A stretch of DNA of 64,000 nucleotides, taken from assembly GCA_965247255.1 (NCBI GenBank), contig CBDFGS010000011.1, positions 372,001 through 436,000 of the forward strand, read 5' to 3'. Shown here piece by piece: positions 27,362 through 36,300 of this stretch (position 1 is the stretch's first letter; every line of letters starts with the position of its first letter). The DNA comes from CBDFGS01 sp965247255. GTDB lineage: Bacteria > Chloroflexota > Dehalococcoidia > Lucifugimonadales > CAUZJF01. The notes under the pieces were generated by a model. That model saw nothing but the letters and a program-made list of their open reading frames with translations. It made no database searches and was not told where the DNA came from. The position numbers and the translations under genes are program-made.

Positions 27362-28149
27362 TGTCGCGTCTTTCGGCCCTGGGGGTTCTCGTTATCCTTG
27401 TTCTTCTGATCAGCGCTAGTGTTGCTTTGGCCCAGTCTCACAGCGACACCGACGCTATGGCTTCCGCAAACCAGCTCTATGAATCGGGAGAGTTCCCGGA
27501 GAGCGTCGCGGCCTACCAGCAGCTGGTCGACCGGGGCCGCCGAAACGCCGAGCTCCACTACAACCTCGGCAGCGCCTATTTCAAGATCGGCGACCTCGGT
27601 CGCGCCGTCTTGAACTACCGTCGGGCAGCGCTCCTCGCCCCGCGCGATCCTGACGTCAGGGCCAACCTCGACATCGCGCGAGGCTTGACCGCCGACCAGA
27701 TCGACCGGGGTACCGAAGCGGCTGTGGCGAGGCTCCTCGGAGTGGCACAGCGCTTCCTTACACTCAACGAGGCGGCCATCGTCTCGCTGGCCCTCTGGTC
27801 CCTGCTGGCAGGTCTCGTAGTCTCATATGTCTTCATCGCGCCCGGCCGGGCGCGACGCTCCGTTGCTTACGTGGCCTCGGGCGTCGCAGTCCTCCTGGTG
27901 CTTGGGCTGTTTTCGCTTGGCAGCCGCCTGTACCTACAAGCCACGTACGAGGATGCCGTGGTGGTAGCGGGGGAAGTGGACGTTGTAAGCGGACCTGGCA
28001 CGCAGTATGTAACCGAGTTTACGCTCCATACCGGCAGCGAAGTGCGTGTGCTGGAAGAGCGAGGGAGCTGGACGCGCCTTTCGCTTCCCGGTGGCCAGCT
28101 CCAGGGCTGGGTCCCCGCCGGAGACGTGGAGCAGGTAGCGATAGACTAG
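27361..28149 (+). CDS. TPR and SH3-type membrane protein, BatE-like
   Basis: This 263-residue protein combines a signal peptide (about residues 1-24), two TPR units (about 35-105), two transmembrane helices (about 140-160 and 170-190) and a C-terminal SH3b-like domain (VVSGPGTQYVTEFTLHTGSEV). That is the BatE arrangement. ATG 27361 directly follows the BatD stop. It is the last gene of the operon; a repeat-rich region follows. Confidence 0.82.
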   Translation: MSRLSALGVLVILVLLISASVALAQSHSDTDAMASANQLYESGEFPESVAAYQQLVDRGRRNAELHYNLGSAYFKIGDLGRAVLNYRRAALLAPRDPDVRANLDIARGLTADQIDRGTEAAVARLLGVAQRFLTLNEAAIVSLALWSLLAGLVVSYVFIAPGRARRSVAYVASGVAVLLVLGLFSLGSRLYLQATYEDAVVVAGEVDVVSGPGTQYVTEFTLHTGSEVRVLEERGSWTRLSLPGGQLQGWVPAGDVEQVAID

Positions 28150-28263
28150 AGTCTTGCTTAAAGACCGAGGATACGATGGAGTGCCGTCCAAGAGCGCCGC
28201 ATGCGGCACACAGATATGATGGCAATGCGCTGGCTTTGCACCAAAACTCGCAATGCGGGGCCG

Positions 28264-28363
28264 TGGTTCGACAGGCCTGTCCTGAGCGTAGCCGAAGGGC
28301 TCACCACGAACGTAGCTTGAAACTCCGTTCGTCACTTCGGCAAGCTCAGTGCAGGCTCTGAGC
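28264..28363. repeat. Inverted TTCGACAGGC/GAGC interspersed repeat
   Basis: GGTTCGACAGGCCTGTCCTG, then GAGCGTAGCCGAAGGGCTCA and CACGAACG, is followed after a short spacer by the diverged inverse CGTTCGTCACTTCGG, CAAGCTCAGTGCAGGC. This kind of inverted pair is common as short intergenic repeats. It lies in the gap between the Bat operon and dnaN and may terminate the operon. Confidence 0.55.
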
Positions 28364-28429
28364 CCGTCGCAGGAGTCTTCGTCCAAAGCGACACTATTTG
28401 TGCAAAGTCCAATGCTCTTCCAGCGACGT

Positions 28430-28457
28430 TGACGCGTTTAGACAGCGGCTCTATACT
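28430..28457 (+). promoter_or_regulatory. dnaN promoter
   Basis: TTGACG at 28430-28435 and TATACT at 28452-28457 are separated by 16 bases, and lie 29 bases before ATG 28487. A GGAGG ribosome site is at 28476-28480. Confidence 0.6.
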
Positions 28458-28486
28458 ACCCCGTACCCCAGAATCGGAGGCGATGG

Positions 28487-29620
28487 ATGCGGCTATCTTG
28501 TCTTCAGGAGAACCTCAGTCGCGGTCTGTCCATCGTCGGACGAGCGGTAGCGACGCGTACTACCCTCCCAATCACGCAGAACGTCTTGCTGTCGACAGAT
28601 GAGGGGCGGCTGAAACTTGCTGCCACTAATCTGGACATCGCGATAAGCACGTGGATTGGCGCTCAGATCGAGGAAGAGGGCGCCGTCACAGTCCCAGCGC
28701 GTCTGCTTACCGACTTCGTAAACGCGCTACCCGAGGAGAGAATCGACCTCAACTCGGCCAGCCAGCCCCTTGCGCTAGATTTGCGCTGCGCCCGGTTCGA
28801 AGGGCAGATCAACGGGGCCGACCCGGAGGAATTTCCGCCGATTCCCAGCGTCGACTCCGGCGTCCTCAACAAACTCGATCCCAAGGTACTGAACGACGCC
28901 ATTACCCACGTTGCGTTCGCCGCGGCAACGGAAGAGTCGAGGCCCGTTCTCACCGGAGCGAAGGTGGAGATCTCCGAAGACAACTTCACCTTCGCTGCAG
29001 CCGATGGGTTTAGGCTCGCGGTCTACAAAGGCAAACTGCTCGAGCCGTCGTCCGAGGAGCTCAGCTTCATCGTGCCCTCGCGGGCCCTTATGGAGGTCGG
29101 CCGGTTGATCGGAAGCCAGGAAGAACCGGTGGAGTTCGCAGTCACGACCTCGAAGAATCAGGCGCTGTTCAGGCTCGACAATATCGAGATAGTCAGCCAG
29201 CTCATCCAGGGGACGTTTCCGAACTATTCGCAGCTCATCCCCTCGTCCTGCGAGACCAGGGCGGTGGTCAACCTCGATCAGTTTCTCCGGGCAACTCGTA
29301 CCGCGTCCATCTTCGCTCGAGACGGAAGCGGGATCGTGCGCATCCAGGTGCAGGGCTCGGAGGATGATTCGCCCAGCAAGCTCACGATCCTTTCTCGGGC
29401 CGAGGAGGTCGGAGAGAACCAGGGAGAGATCGACGCGCAGGTCGAAGGCGGTGAAGCCAAGATCGCCTTCAACAGCCGATACCTTTCCGACGTGCTGTCG
29501 GTCCTGGAAGTGGGCGAGGTCGCTCTAGAGACGACCACGCCATCAAGCCCGGGAGTCCTCAAGCCGCTCGGCAACGACAACTACGTGCACGTCGTAATGC
29601 CGATGTTTGTTCAATGGTGA
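28487..29620 (+). CDS. dnaN: DNA polymerase III beta subunit (sliding clamp)
   Basis: This 377-residue protein is the replicative sliding clamp that tethers DNA polymerase III to DNA as a ring dimer. Three beta-clamp domains can be followed, with family signatures LSRGLSIVGRAVATRTTLPI (residues about 9-28), DGFRLAVYKG at the end of domain 2, FPNYSQLIP, and the C-terminal VHVVMPMFVQW hydrophobic end. It has its own promoter and is not next to dnaA or recF, so it is away from the classical origin cluster. A second dnaN elsewhere is possible. Confidence 0.93.
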   Translation: MRLSCLQENLSRGLSIVGRAVATRTTLPITQNVLLSTDEGRLKLAATNLDIAISTWIGAQIEEEGAVTVPARLLTDFVNALPEERIDLNSASQPLALDLRCARFEGQINGADPEEFPPIPSVDSGVLNKLDPKVLNDAITHVAFAAATEESRPVLTGAKVEISEDNFTFAAADGFRLAVYKGKLLEPSSEELSFIVPSRALMEVGRLIGSQEEPVEFAVTTSKNQALFRLDNIEIVSQLIQGTFPNYSQLIPSSCETRAVVNLDQFLRATRTASIFARDGSGIVRIQVQGSEDDSPSKLTILSRAEEVGENQGEIDAQVEGGEAKIAFNSRYLSDVLSVLEVGEVALETTTPSSPGVLKPLGNDNYVHVVMPMFVQW

Positions 29621-29644
29621 TAAACTCTGCCACCGTCACTTCCC

Positions 29645-29665
29645 CACTCTACGAGTCTTAGAGTG
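29645..29665. terminator. Hairpin between convergent dnaN and enolase-family gene
   Basis: CACTCTA (29645-29651) and TAGAGTG (29659-29665) form a perfect 7-bp stem with a 7-base loop between two convergent genes. No long T-run follows, so it is a weak bidirectional candidate. Confidence 0.35.
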
Positions 29666-29693
29666 TTACGAAATAACGAAGATCCCTAAAGGT

Positions 29694-30974
29694 CTATTCC
29701 ATAAACGTCCCATCACTTTGAAGCCTCTCAAGGGTCCGCTGGAACTCTGGTGTACCATCGTCGATCCACCGTTCAAAGCTAATCCCCCGAATTGTGGCCT
29801 GCTCACGACCTGTGATACCAGAAATATCAGGCAACCCCAGGCTGTACAATGTGTGGCCCCTGGGCATGTGTGTGATACCTATGAATTCCGGCGGTTTGGG
29901 AAGCTCGGCAGCTGCCGCGCGGGCGAGAGCATCCTCATCCACCTCCAACCCGAGACCCGGACCTTCGGGAACCTGTGAGAAGCCTTCAATTACCGGGATC
30001 GTCTCCGTCGTGATGTCCCATTCACACTGATCATCAAGGTTGATCGAGTGACCCGTGGCCGTTGGTAGTACCGAAGCCATGTGCAGCGTGAACGCCTTCA
30101 TGAGAGTGCCACCTGTGTTCTGGAGTATAACCTGCATGTTCGCCTTCCCGTATGCGGTGCCAAGCGCGAGCGTATTACCAACATCCCCACCGATCATATA
30201 GATATCAGCCATACGAAGCATCGCTTCCTGCAACCCACCAAGAAGCGGCTGCCCACCGTGAACGATGGGGATACGACTCTTCGCGCGAAGCTGCCGCCAT
30301 CCTTCAATGTCGAACCTGGGAAGTGGGTCTTCGATCCACCCAACGATCGGGTGTCGCTCCATCTCCTGAACAATGGGAAGCATCGTGCCAAGGGTCGGAG
30401 TTGGCCTCGTACGACCTGTGAAATCGTAATGTATCCTGAAATCCGGGGGAGCTACTTCTTCTGCAGCCCTGGTCCACTCCATGATGTCCATCAGAGGGTT
30501 CGCGTGAATCTTGAGAATCATGTATCCCTCATCGACTGCACGACGGATCTCATCGGCGAACTGAGCAGGTGAAGGGCCGCCCCATGACCAGGCCGCTACG
30601 GCTCCAGCATCCCGCAACTTTTGACCCAGTAACTTGTACGCGGGTACCTCGAGATACTTGCCCATAGCGTCGTATAAGGCAGCCCCAAGACCAAGATTGA
30701 GCGAGTTGCCCATGAAGTCGAACGGACTGCGCCCTATAAGATGCTCAACCTCAGAAAATGGCGGCGGCGTGCGCTTTTCCCAATCGTCAGCTCGGACTGA
30801 TGTCTGCGTATTTATCCAGGGGTACCGATCGTAGTCCCCATAACCGGTAATACCAACGTCTGTATGGACCTTGAAAACGATACGCTGGTAAGTCTGCCAT
30901 CTGGTCTTGAATACAGAATACCGCTTTGCCAGTGGCAGAAATATCGGGATAATCTCGATGTCAGTTATCTTCAA
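29694..30974 (-). CDS. Enolase-superfamily (mandelate racemase/muconate type) enzyme
   Basis: This 426-residue protein has the two-domain fold: an N-terminal capping domain (ITDIEIIPIFLPL) and a TIM barrel. Barrel landmarks are a K-x-H acid/base pair (ILKIHAN), a first metal aspartate (IHYDFTGR) and a second ligand in VGWIEDPLP. The third acidic ligand, usually G-E, reads HGGQPL, so metal binding may be altered. Members abstract a proton alpha to a carboxylate; here the substrate is unknown. The start is TTG 30974, since no ATG fits; it overlaps the upstream HTH gene by 14 bases, implying coupling. Confidence 0.8.
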   Translation of the reverse strand: MKITDIEIIPIFLPLAKRYSVFKTRWQTYQRIVFKVHTDVGITGYGDYDRYPWINTQTSVRADDWEKRTPPPFSEVEHLIGRSPFDFMGNSLNLGLGAALYDAMGKYLEVPAYKLLGQKLRDAGAVAAWSWGGPSPAQFADEIRRAVDEGYMILKIHANPLMDIMEWTRAAEEVAPPDFRIHYDFTGRTRPTPTLGTMLPIVQEMERHPIVGWIEDPLPRFDIEGWRQLRAKSRIPIVHGGQPLLGGLQEAMLRMADIYMIGGDVGNTLALGTAYGKANMQVILQNTGGTLMKAFTLHMASVLPTATGHSINLDDQCEWDITTETIPVIEGFSQVPEGPGLGLEVDEDALARAAAAELPKPPEFIGITHMPRGHTLYSLGLPDISGITGREQATIRGISFERWIDDGTPEFQRTLERLQSDGTFME

Positions 30975-31146
30975 ATTGCACCGCCCGTCTGACTCTACGC
31001 AGATGGGTGTATAGCGTCCCCAGAGACACACCTGCAACCTCAGCGGCTTTCTTGTAAGTGCGGCCACACGGCTGGTCGTGATCGACGAAAGCTTCAATAG
31101 CCCGCACCTGACCGGCTGGAAGCTGTTTATATAGCTTAGTTGTCAT
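30961..31146 (-). CDS. Small HTH protein coupled to the enolase-family gene
   Basis: This 61-residue protein has one helix-turn-helix: KKAAEVAGVSLGTLYTHLRRVR, written in two parts as KKAAEVAGVS and LGTLYTHLRRVR, resembling region 4 of sigma factors or LuxR-type HTH. ATG 31146 is preferred; an in-frame ATG at 31188 would add 14 residues. Its end overlaps the enolase-family start, so it probably regulates that gene or its own promoter. No sensor domain is present. Confidence 0.6.
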   Translation of the reverse strand: MTTKLYKQLPAGQVRAIEAFVDHDQPCGRTYKKAAEVAGVSLGTLYTHLRRVRRAVQFEDN

Positions 31147-31174
31147 GTGGGAATGCCTTATTACAGGCGGTGTC

Positions 31175-31567
31175 TTACCGTGTTGCATTCATTACCGTCA
31201 TCAGCACCGCCGTCACTATATGTCTTGGGTCCATGTATAAATATATAGTGTCTGGTCCTAAGAGCACTATGACCACGTCACTTCTGCGGATTCGATCAAG
31301 CGCGACCCTGCGCCATTCTGGATCGTGCACGGCGGCCTCCTCCTCCGTACTGCCCAGGCCTGTAACGGAAGACGGTAAAGGTTGCGTCCTCCACCTGTCG
31401 TGTGGGCGGCATGACAACGACGCCCCCGGTGCAGGAGCCGGCTCAGAACGCCCCCTAGACTTCACGAGGACGGCCGTAGAGCTTGTTCGTGATTGTTTGG
31501 GCAGGGTCCTCCTTACCCCCAGGAGAATCACCGATCCGTTGGTCCATCTGTGACGTTCGCGCGCCAA
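31175..31567 (-). pseudogene. Possible TIR-like domain fragment
   Basis: Within this frame the segment DPEWRRVALDRIRRS followed by DVVIVLLGPDT matches the strand-helix pattern of TIR-like (DUF1863/ThsB-type) domains, in which R-R-S-D-V-V-I-V-L-L-G precedes the active-site loop. The flanking residues lose family character and no start or ribosome site is convincing. I read it as a relic. The remaining gap to 32059 shows no other supported gene. Confidence 0.35.
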
Positions 31568-32059
31568 TCACAATAAACGCGATCAACGCCACCTGATTTT
31601 TTGTTTCTTCGGGAACGACGATTCTTCAGAGCTCCTCGCACAGTCACCGCCGGAACTCTGGCTCTAGGGGCGACCCATTGGCCGAATAGCCGCGCCGGGC
31701 GACTCCGCTAAGTCAATCCCTGCCCCGATCTCTGCTAGACTAGCCTGCTGCAGCCTCAGCGGTGAATATTAGCGAGCCGCGCGCCAATGCTTAAAGACGT
31801 TCATCAGCAGCCGTCCTCGTTACAACACCCAGGCGTAAATCGGATTACCCCGAGCCCGGAGCACAGCCTGAGGGATATCGCCGGTTATCGCGACGTAGTC
31901 CGACTTATGTATTCAAATCGTCGGTTGCTGCTCTGACGCCGCGCTCGCCCACGACAGTGCTGTCGTTTCGGTGCTGCAAAGGTGACGCAGCGACGGGCAA
32001 GCGGAAGAACTAGTAAAGCCCAGGTTCTTTGGTGGCTAAGTCAAAGGAGGTGGCGAGGG

Positions 32060-34048
32060 ATGCGAGTGTGTGAAACCCCAGGCTCCATGGTCGTCGAAAG
32101 CTCTTTTCTCGGGAGCTCCGCCCTATACATCTACGTTCCTGCCACGACCGGCGCGTTCAAGCTGGCGGTTTTCGATCAAATGGACAACACGCCCGTGATG
32201 AGCCCATCGACGTTTCTCTTGATAGCACCGGACAATACGGAGTTGAGGTTGGACCATCCGGAACGTGAATCGTGGTCGGAGTACGAAATCGAGGTCAAGG
32301 GCAGATGGGGGGTCTGGCAACTGAGAGTAATAGCTCCCGAGGCGCCCCCTCCCGGTGGGCGGGAGGTCTCGGCCCGAAACGAGTTCATGGTGCGGACAAT
32401 CGGCCAGGTGGACTTGTACGCCCGACCGGGGCCCGGCGTCAGCTATCGAGGCGTGCTTGCCTTCACCAAATCCAAGCTCGACGCCGACCAGCCCCACACC
32501 TACTCCGTCCAGGTGCCTGCAGTCCAGCGGTTACGCATCAATCTGCGGCTGCCTTCCGAACCGGTACCGCCCGGCAGGGCCAGAGCTATCGACGTCGATC
32601 TGGAACCACCTGACGGAATCGAGGCCGAGCAGCGCTGGGTCGCCATGGAACGAGCGAGGTTCTATCGCCTGGAGTTCTGGAGAATGGAGTACTTGGAGGC
32701 GTCAGGCAATAACCTACAAGGGCTGTGGCCGCTGACACTCAGCAACGTCGAGGACCTCTATCGCATCGGCACCGAGCAGCAGCTACGGCTGTTTTTCACG
32801 GATTCGCCGTTGATGCCTATGCCGGTGAGAACAGAGGTCTCGACGCTGATCGACCAGACCCACGAGGGGGTCCCGGCTCGACTTGAAGTGACTTCCCCTC
32901 AGACAGCTAGAGAGTGGTATTCGGGCTTCACCGGTAGCGAGGAGCCCGACCTCGCCTTCACCAGCCGCGATGGACGCGGCGCGGTGAGTTTGCAGCCCGG
33001 GATCGCATATCAGATCAAGGCCGCGCGGGGCATCGAGTTCGACGACGGCAGCGCCGCTATTGCGGCCGGGGATGAGAGAGTCACGCTTCCCCTCAGGCAG
33101 CGGCTCGCTCGGAGGTCGGGCTGGTTCTGCGGCGACAACCACCTGCACAGCGTCTACTCCGACGGCACACATACACCCGCTCAAATGGTGGCAGGCGCTC
33201 TTGGCGAGGGGCTGGACTGGATCACGCTGACCGACCACGGAGCAGGGCCAGACATAACTCACGTCTTCAGGGCGCATGAGGAAGGCCAGTTGGCTGCAGA
33301 GCGCAGTGGGCTCGTAGTTATTCCCGGCGAGGAGTTCTCGGCGGAAGATTACCACGCCACTATTATCAATGGGACGGTCAGGAATCGCTCGACCGCAGAT
33401 CTGCGGGAGGTTATCGATGCGGCTCTTGAGGCAAGCACGTCGGATCGACCGGTCTTGGTGAAGTGGAACCATCCGTGGAAATCCGGATGGGAGGAGTTGG
33501 CCTCCCGTCTCGATAGGCTTCCACTAATCGAGCTGTGGAATTCCCCTGAACCCGAGACCACCAACTTGTGGTGGGACCTTCTAAACAAGGGCATGCGGGT
33601 CTTCGCCGACGCTTCAACGGACAGCCATCATCTCGGAGACACTCCAATTGGATATACCGGTCCTTTCGGATCCAGACGGACCTACGCCTACTTGGGAGGA
33701 ACGACCCCGTCGGTGGCTAACATCGTCCGTGCCTTAGGAGCCGGCCGAAGCTTCTTGAGTCGCGGGGCGCTGGTGTACTTCACGGTGAATGGAGAAATGC
33801 CGGGGAGCACCATTACGGTCGAGGGGGTCTCTGTCAGTGTACAGGTCGAGAGCGCGTCCCCGGTGGGCCGCATCGAGATAGTACATAACGGGGAAAGCGC
33901 ACATTCATTCGACGTCGGCGGGCAGTTGAAATTCGCTGGCGAAGCTGTATTACAGACTGGCGCTGGCTGGTATCTCGCTCAGGTGCTGCCAGACAACCGA
34001 GCAAACCCACCGTTGGCGATAACTAATCCGGTGTTCACCCGCTCATGA
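32060..34048 (+). CDS. CehA/McbA-family PHP metallohydrolase
   Basis: This 662-residue protein has a beta-rich N-terminal part of about 370 residues and a C-terminal PHP-type metal-dependent hydrolase: CGDNHLHSVYSDGTHTP with the first metal histidines, TDHG, then EEFSAEDYH and a late DSHH. CehA-like enzymes cleave esters or carbamates. No clear signal peptide is seen. The start ATG 32060 is chosen because AAGGAGG lies nine bases upstream; an earlier in-frame start at 31982 lacks one. It is monocistronic, followed by a broken cupin gene. Confidence 0.8.
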   Translation: MRVCETPGSMVVESSFLGSSALYIYVPATTGAFKLAVFDQMDNTPVMSPSTFLLIAPDNTELRLDHPERESWSEYEIEVKGRWGVWQLRVIAPEAPPPGGREVSARNEFMVRTIGQVDLYARPGPGVSYRGVLAFTKSKLDADQPHTYSVQVPAVQRLRINLRLPSEPVPPGRARAIDVDLEPPDGIEAEQRWVAMERARFYRLEFWRMEYLEASGNNLQGLWPLTLSNVEDLYRIGTEQQLRLFFTDSPLMPMPVRTEVSTLIDQTHEGVPARLEVTSPQTAREWYSGFTGSEEPDLAFTSRDGRGAVSLQPGIAYQIKAARGIEFDDGSAAIAAGDERVTLPLRQRLARRSGWFCGDNHLHSVYSDGTHTPAQMVAGALGEGLDWITLTDHGAGPDITHVFRAHEEGQLAAERSGLVVIPGEEFSAEDYHATIINGTVRNRSTADLREVIDAALEASTSDRPVLVKWNHPWKSGWEELASRLDRLPLIELWNSPEPETTNLWWDLLNKGMRVFADASTDSHHLGDTPIGYTGPFGSRRTYAYLGGTTPSVANIVRALGAGRSFLSRGALVYFTVNGEMPGSTITVEGVSVSVQVESASPVGRIEIVHNGESAHSFDVGGQLKFAGEAVLQTGAGWYLAQVLPDNRANPPLAITNPVFTRS

Positions 34049-34149
34049 AGGGGCGTTACCCCGCGAGGGAGCAAAGCACTGAGGACCGTAGTCACGGGAG
34101 CCTTACGTTGTCCGTGGGGAACACCCTTAACTCCTGAGGAGGGCGTCTA

Positions 34150-34442
34150 ATGCAATGGAAAGAGACCGATTCGACGGAGGTCAAAGAGGGCGAAAGAATC
34201 CACAACGGTGACGGCACCATAAGGTACCGTCCGTTGTTCTCGGAGCGGAGCCAGCTTCCGATAAACATGCAGGTGTGGGAGTTAGACGCGGGCGTCAATG
34301 AAGGGTCCCACACCCACGACGACTTGGGGAGGTGTACTACTTTGTGGCCGGTAGCGGGGTGATGTGGGCGGACGGTAAGTCCGCCAGATACTTCCTTCGT
34401 CTTAGCTTTGAAAACGCTGCCTTTTGCCGATTTCATGCGTGA
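34150..34442 (+). pseudogene. Frameshifted cupin-domain protein
   Basis: ATG 34150 has GAGGAGG upstream and gives a cupin N-terminus ending in GSHTHDDLG. The expected continuation EVYYFVAGSGVMWADG is one frame over, starting at GAGGTG near 34335; loss of one G in the TTGGGGAGG run explains it. After GVMWADGK the family similarity ends and the frame stops at 34442, so the second cupin strand set (with its metal histidine) is also gone. The prophage integrase region begins right after, so integration may have removed the 3' end. Confidence 0.65.
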
Positions 34443-34484
34443 GTCAGATACGATCAAGATTCTCATAGTTGCTCATAGATTATC

Positions 34485-34513
34485 TTGCCGTCTCATACAA
34501 TCTCAGTTATAAT
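34485..34513 (+). promoter_or_regulatory. Integrase promoter with CTCATA repeats
   Basis: TTGCCG at 34485-34490 and TATAAT at 34508-34513 have a 17-base spacer. Three CTCATA copies lie near 34462, 34472 and 34492, overlapping the -35 side. These could be integrase arm sites or regulator sites. Confidence 0.5.
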
Positions 34514-34541
34514 GTGGGGTACCATGGGGGGTGGGGGTGGC

Positions 34542-35717
34542 ATGGCCGAGAATCGCAAGGCTCGTCCGTTGACTGCGGCGCGAGTGAGAACGGAGAAGCG
34601 GCCTGGCCGATACCACGACGGTCAGGGGCTTTACCTTCAGGTGGACCCGTCTGGCGCACGCAGGTGGCTTCAACGTATTGTGATACGCGGCAAGAGGACT
34701 GATCTCGGACTTGGCGGGTGGCCTCTTGTGTCCCTGAACGCTGCGCGTGAGAAGGCGCTGGAGAACCGCAGAATCGCGCGTGTAGGCGGCGACCCTCGAA
34801 CGGAGAAGCGAGACGTACCGACCTTCGCTGAGGCTGCCGCTGAGGTCATCAAGCTCAATCGCCCGACGTGGAAAAACGCAAAGCATGCGGCCCAGTGGAG
34901 TTCTACTCTCAGGACATACGTCTTTCCATATTTTGGCTCCAGACTAGTAACCGAGGTGTCGGGTTCGGATGTCATGAAGGCCCTAACCCTGATATGGACC
35001 GCCAAGCCAGAGACGGCGCGGCGAGTGCGCCAGCGCGTAAGCGCGGTGATGAAGTGGGCTATAGCCAATAACTACAGGCCGGATAATCCAGCTGGCGACG
35101 CCATCGAGGCCGTGCTTCCCAAGACTTCGCGGACCCAGGTGCACCATAAAGCTCTACACTATGCGGATGTCCCGGCAGCCCTGGACGCCATTAGAGCGTC
35201 CACCGCCGGGCCCGCCACCCGGCTGGCCCTGGAATTCGCCGTGCTGACCGCCGCCCGCTCCGGTGAAGTTCGCGCCGCCAGGTGGGAAGAAGTCTCTCTG
35301 GACTCCCGGGTCTGGACCGTTCCGGCGGCGCGGATGAAGGCGGGCAGGGAGCACCGCGTACCGTTGTCGAGGCGCGCCCTGGACGTCCTGGAAGAGGCGC
35401 GCAGCCTGGATGACGGTCCCGGGCTGATTTTCCCCGGACGTTCGGGCAGGCCGTTGTCGGATATGACTTTCACGGCGTTGCTCCGGCGGCTGAACATCCC
35501 CTGCGTTCCCCACGGATTCCGCAGCAGCTTTCGGGACTGGGCGGCTGAGAAGACAGACGCACCGCACGCAGTTATGGAGGCGGCGCTAGCACACGTAGTG
35601 GGAAACTCTACCGAAGCCGCCTATTTTCGCTCTGACCTGTTCGACCGGCGGAGGACGCTCATGGATCAGTGGGCGGAGTACCTGGCTGAGCCGAGAAGAC
35701 TGCCGAGTGGAAGATGA
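34542..35717 (+). CDS. Prophage tyrosine integrase
   Basis: This about 391-residue site-specific recombinase begins with a DUF4102-type arm-binding domain (GQGLYLQV), then a SAM-like core-binding domain (about residues 95-185) and a tyrosine recombinase catalytic domain. Catalytic residues are visible: Arg in TAARSGEVRAARW, Lys in MKAGREHRVPL, His-x-x-Arg in PHGFRSSFRDW, and Tyr in EAAYFRSD. It should integrate and excise the prophage. ATG 34542 is preferred, with ATG 34524 as an alternative; both lie just after its promoter. The frame is intact. Confidence 0.9.
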   Translation: MAENRKARPLTAARVRTEKRPGRYHDGQGLYLQVDPSGARRWLQRIVIRGKRTDLGLGGWPLVSLNAAREKALENRRIARVGGDPRTEKRDVPTFAEAAAEVIKLNRPTWKNAKHAAQWSSTLRTYVFPYFGSRLVTEVSGSDVMKALTLIWTAKPETARRVRQRVSAVMKWAIANNYRPDNPAGDAIEAVLPKTSRTQVHHKALHYADVPAALDAIRASTAGPATRLALEFAVLTAARSGEVRAARWEEVSLDSRVWTVPAARMKAGREHRVPLSRRALDVLEEARSLDDGPGLIFPGRSGRPLSDMTFTALLRRLNIPCVPHGFRSSFRDWAAEKTDAPHAVMEAALAHVVGNSTEAAYFRSDLFDRRRTLMDQWAEYLAEPRRLPSGR

Positions 35718-35899
35718 TCTACAATCGCCGAATCTCCATTGAGAGGCTGAACGGACGGCTCAAGGGCCACCGGAAGCTGAATCATGTTCGTGTTCGGGGG
35801 CATCTTAAGGTTAGCGTCCACGCGATGTTGTCCATAATAGTATGTCAGGCACAGGCATTGGCGACCGGCACACGTGCATCGGTGCGCAAGGTGGCTTGA
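35714..35899 (+). pseudogene. C-terminal scrap of an IS transposase
   Basis: The 61-codon frame keeps a transposase end: NRRISIERLNGRLKGHRKLN and VRGHLKVSVHAMLSI, a pattern of IS1182-type or similar DDE enzymes where E-R-x-N-G-R-L-K holds the catalytic Glu. The rest of the element and its repeats are gone. It overlaps the integrase stop by four bases, so an old insertion or deletion took place exactly here. Confidence 0.6.
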
Positions 35900-35921
35900 G
35901 GCAGATTCCATATCTAAATCC

Positions 35922-35949
35922 TTGACAACATCAAGACCATGAATACAAT
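35922..35949 (+). promoter_or_regulatory. Promoter of the split toxin gene
   Basis: TTGACA at 35922-35927 and TACAAT at 35944-35949, spaced by 16 bases, lie 26 bases before ATG 35976. Confidence 0.55.
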
Positions 35950-35975
35950 GGGGGCGTCTGAATTGGCGCCCTTCA

Positions 35976-36290
35976 ATGACGGATTGGGTTTTCGAGACAC
36001 AAGACCGTGACGACAACACTGTTCGGCTTTCAAGAACCCGCTGGAACGGGCATATCCTTGTCAAGCATCGCGAAGTAGGCCAATACCTCGCAGAGACACA
36101 GGATGTCATACTTTCATCAACCATAGGAACAGTCGATGGCGGAGGCGCCTACCATCTCTCTACCCTTGGAGCACCTTTGGGTGCTGAGTCGTTGAAATGA
36201 ATCGTGAGTACCGTTCCGGTCTTAGTATCCCCGGTGTCCTCGTATCTAACAACTACTTCGAGGTACAGGTTTTTCCATTTCCCGCCAACT
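35976..36290 (+). pseudogene. PBECR-like toxin gene split by a local inversion
   Basis: The plus frame from ATG 35976 encodes an N-terminal half (FETQDRDDNTVRLSR, GHILVKHREVGQYL) like small phage-linked nuclease toxins, and ends at 36198-36200. The matching C-terminal half lies on the opposite strand at about 36290-36175: GKWKNLYLEVVVRYED and TGTVLTIHFNDSAPKG. Flipping about 110 bases would rejoin them into one protein of about 110 residues. The left junction sits in the palindrome AGCACCTTTGGGTGCT (36169-36184). The family name is inferred from pattern; the two-strand layout is directly visible. Confidence 0.55.
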
Positions 36291-36300
36291 GTGATTTGAG

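Noticed and set aside
36169..36184. AGCACCTTTGGGTGCT as a recombinase crossover site
   Set aside because: No matching inverted copy was found at the right inversion border, so a site-specific switch is not supported; kept only as a junction feature.
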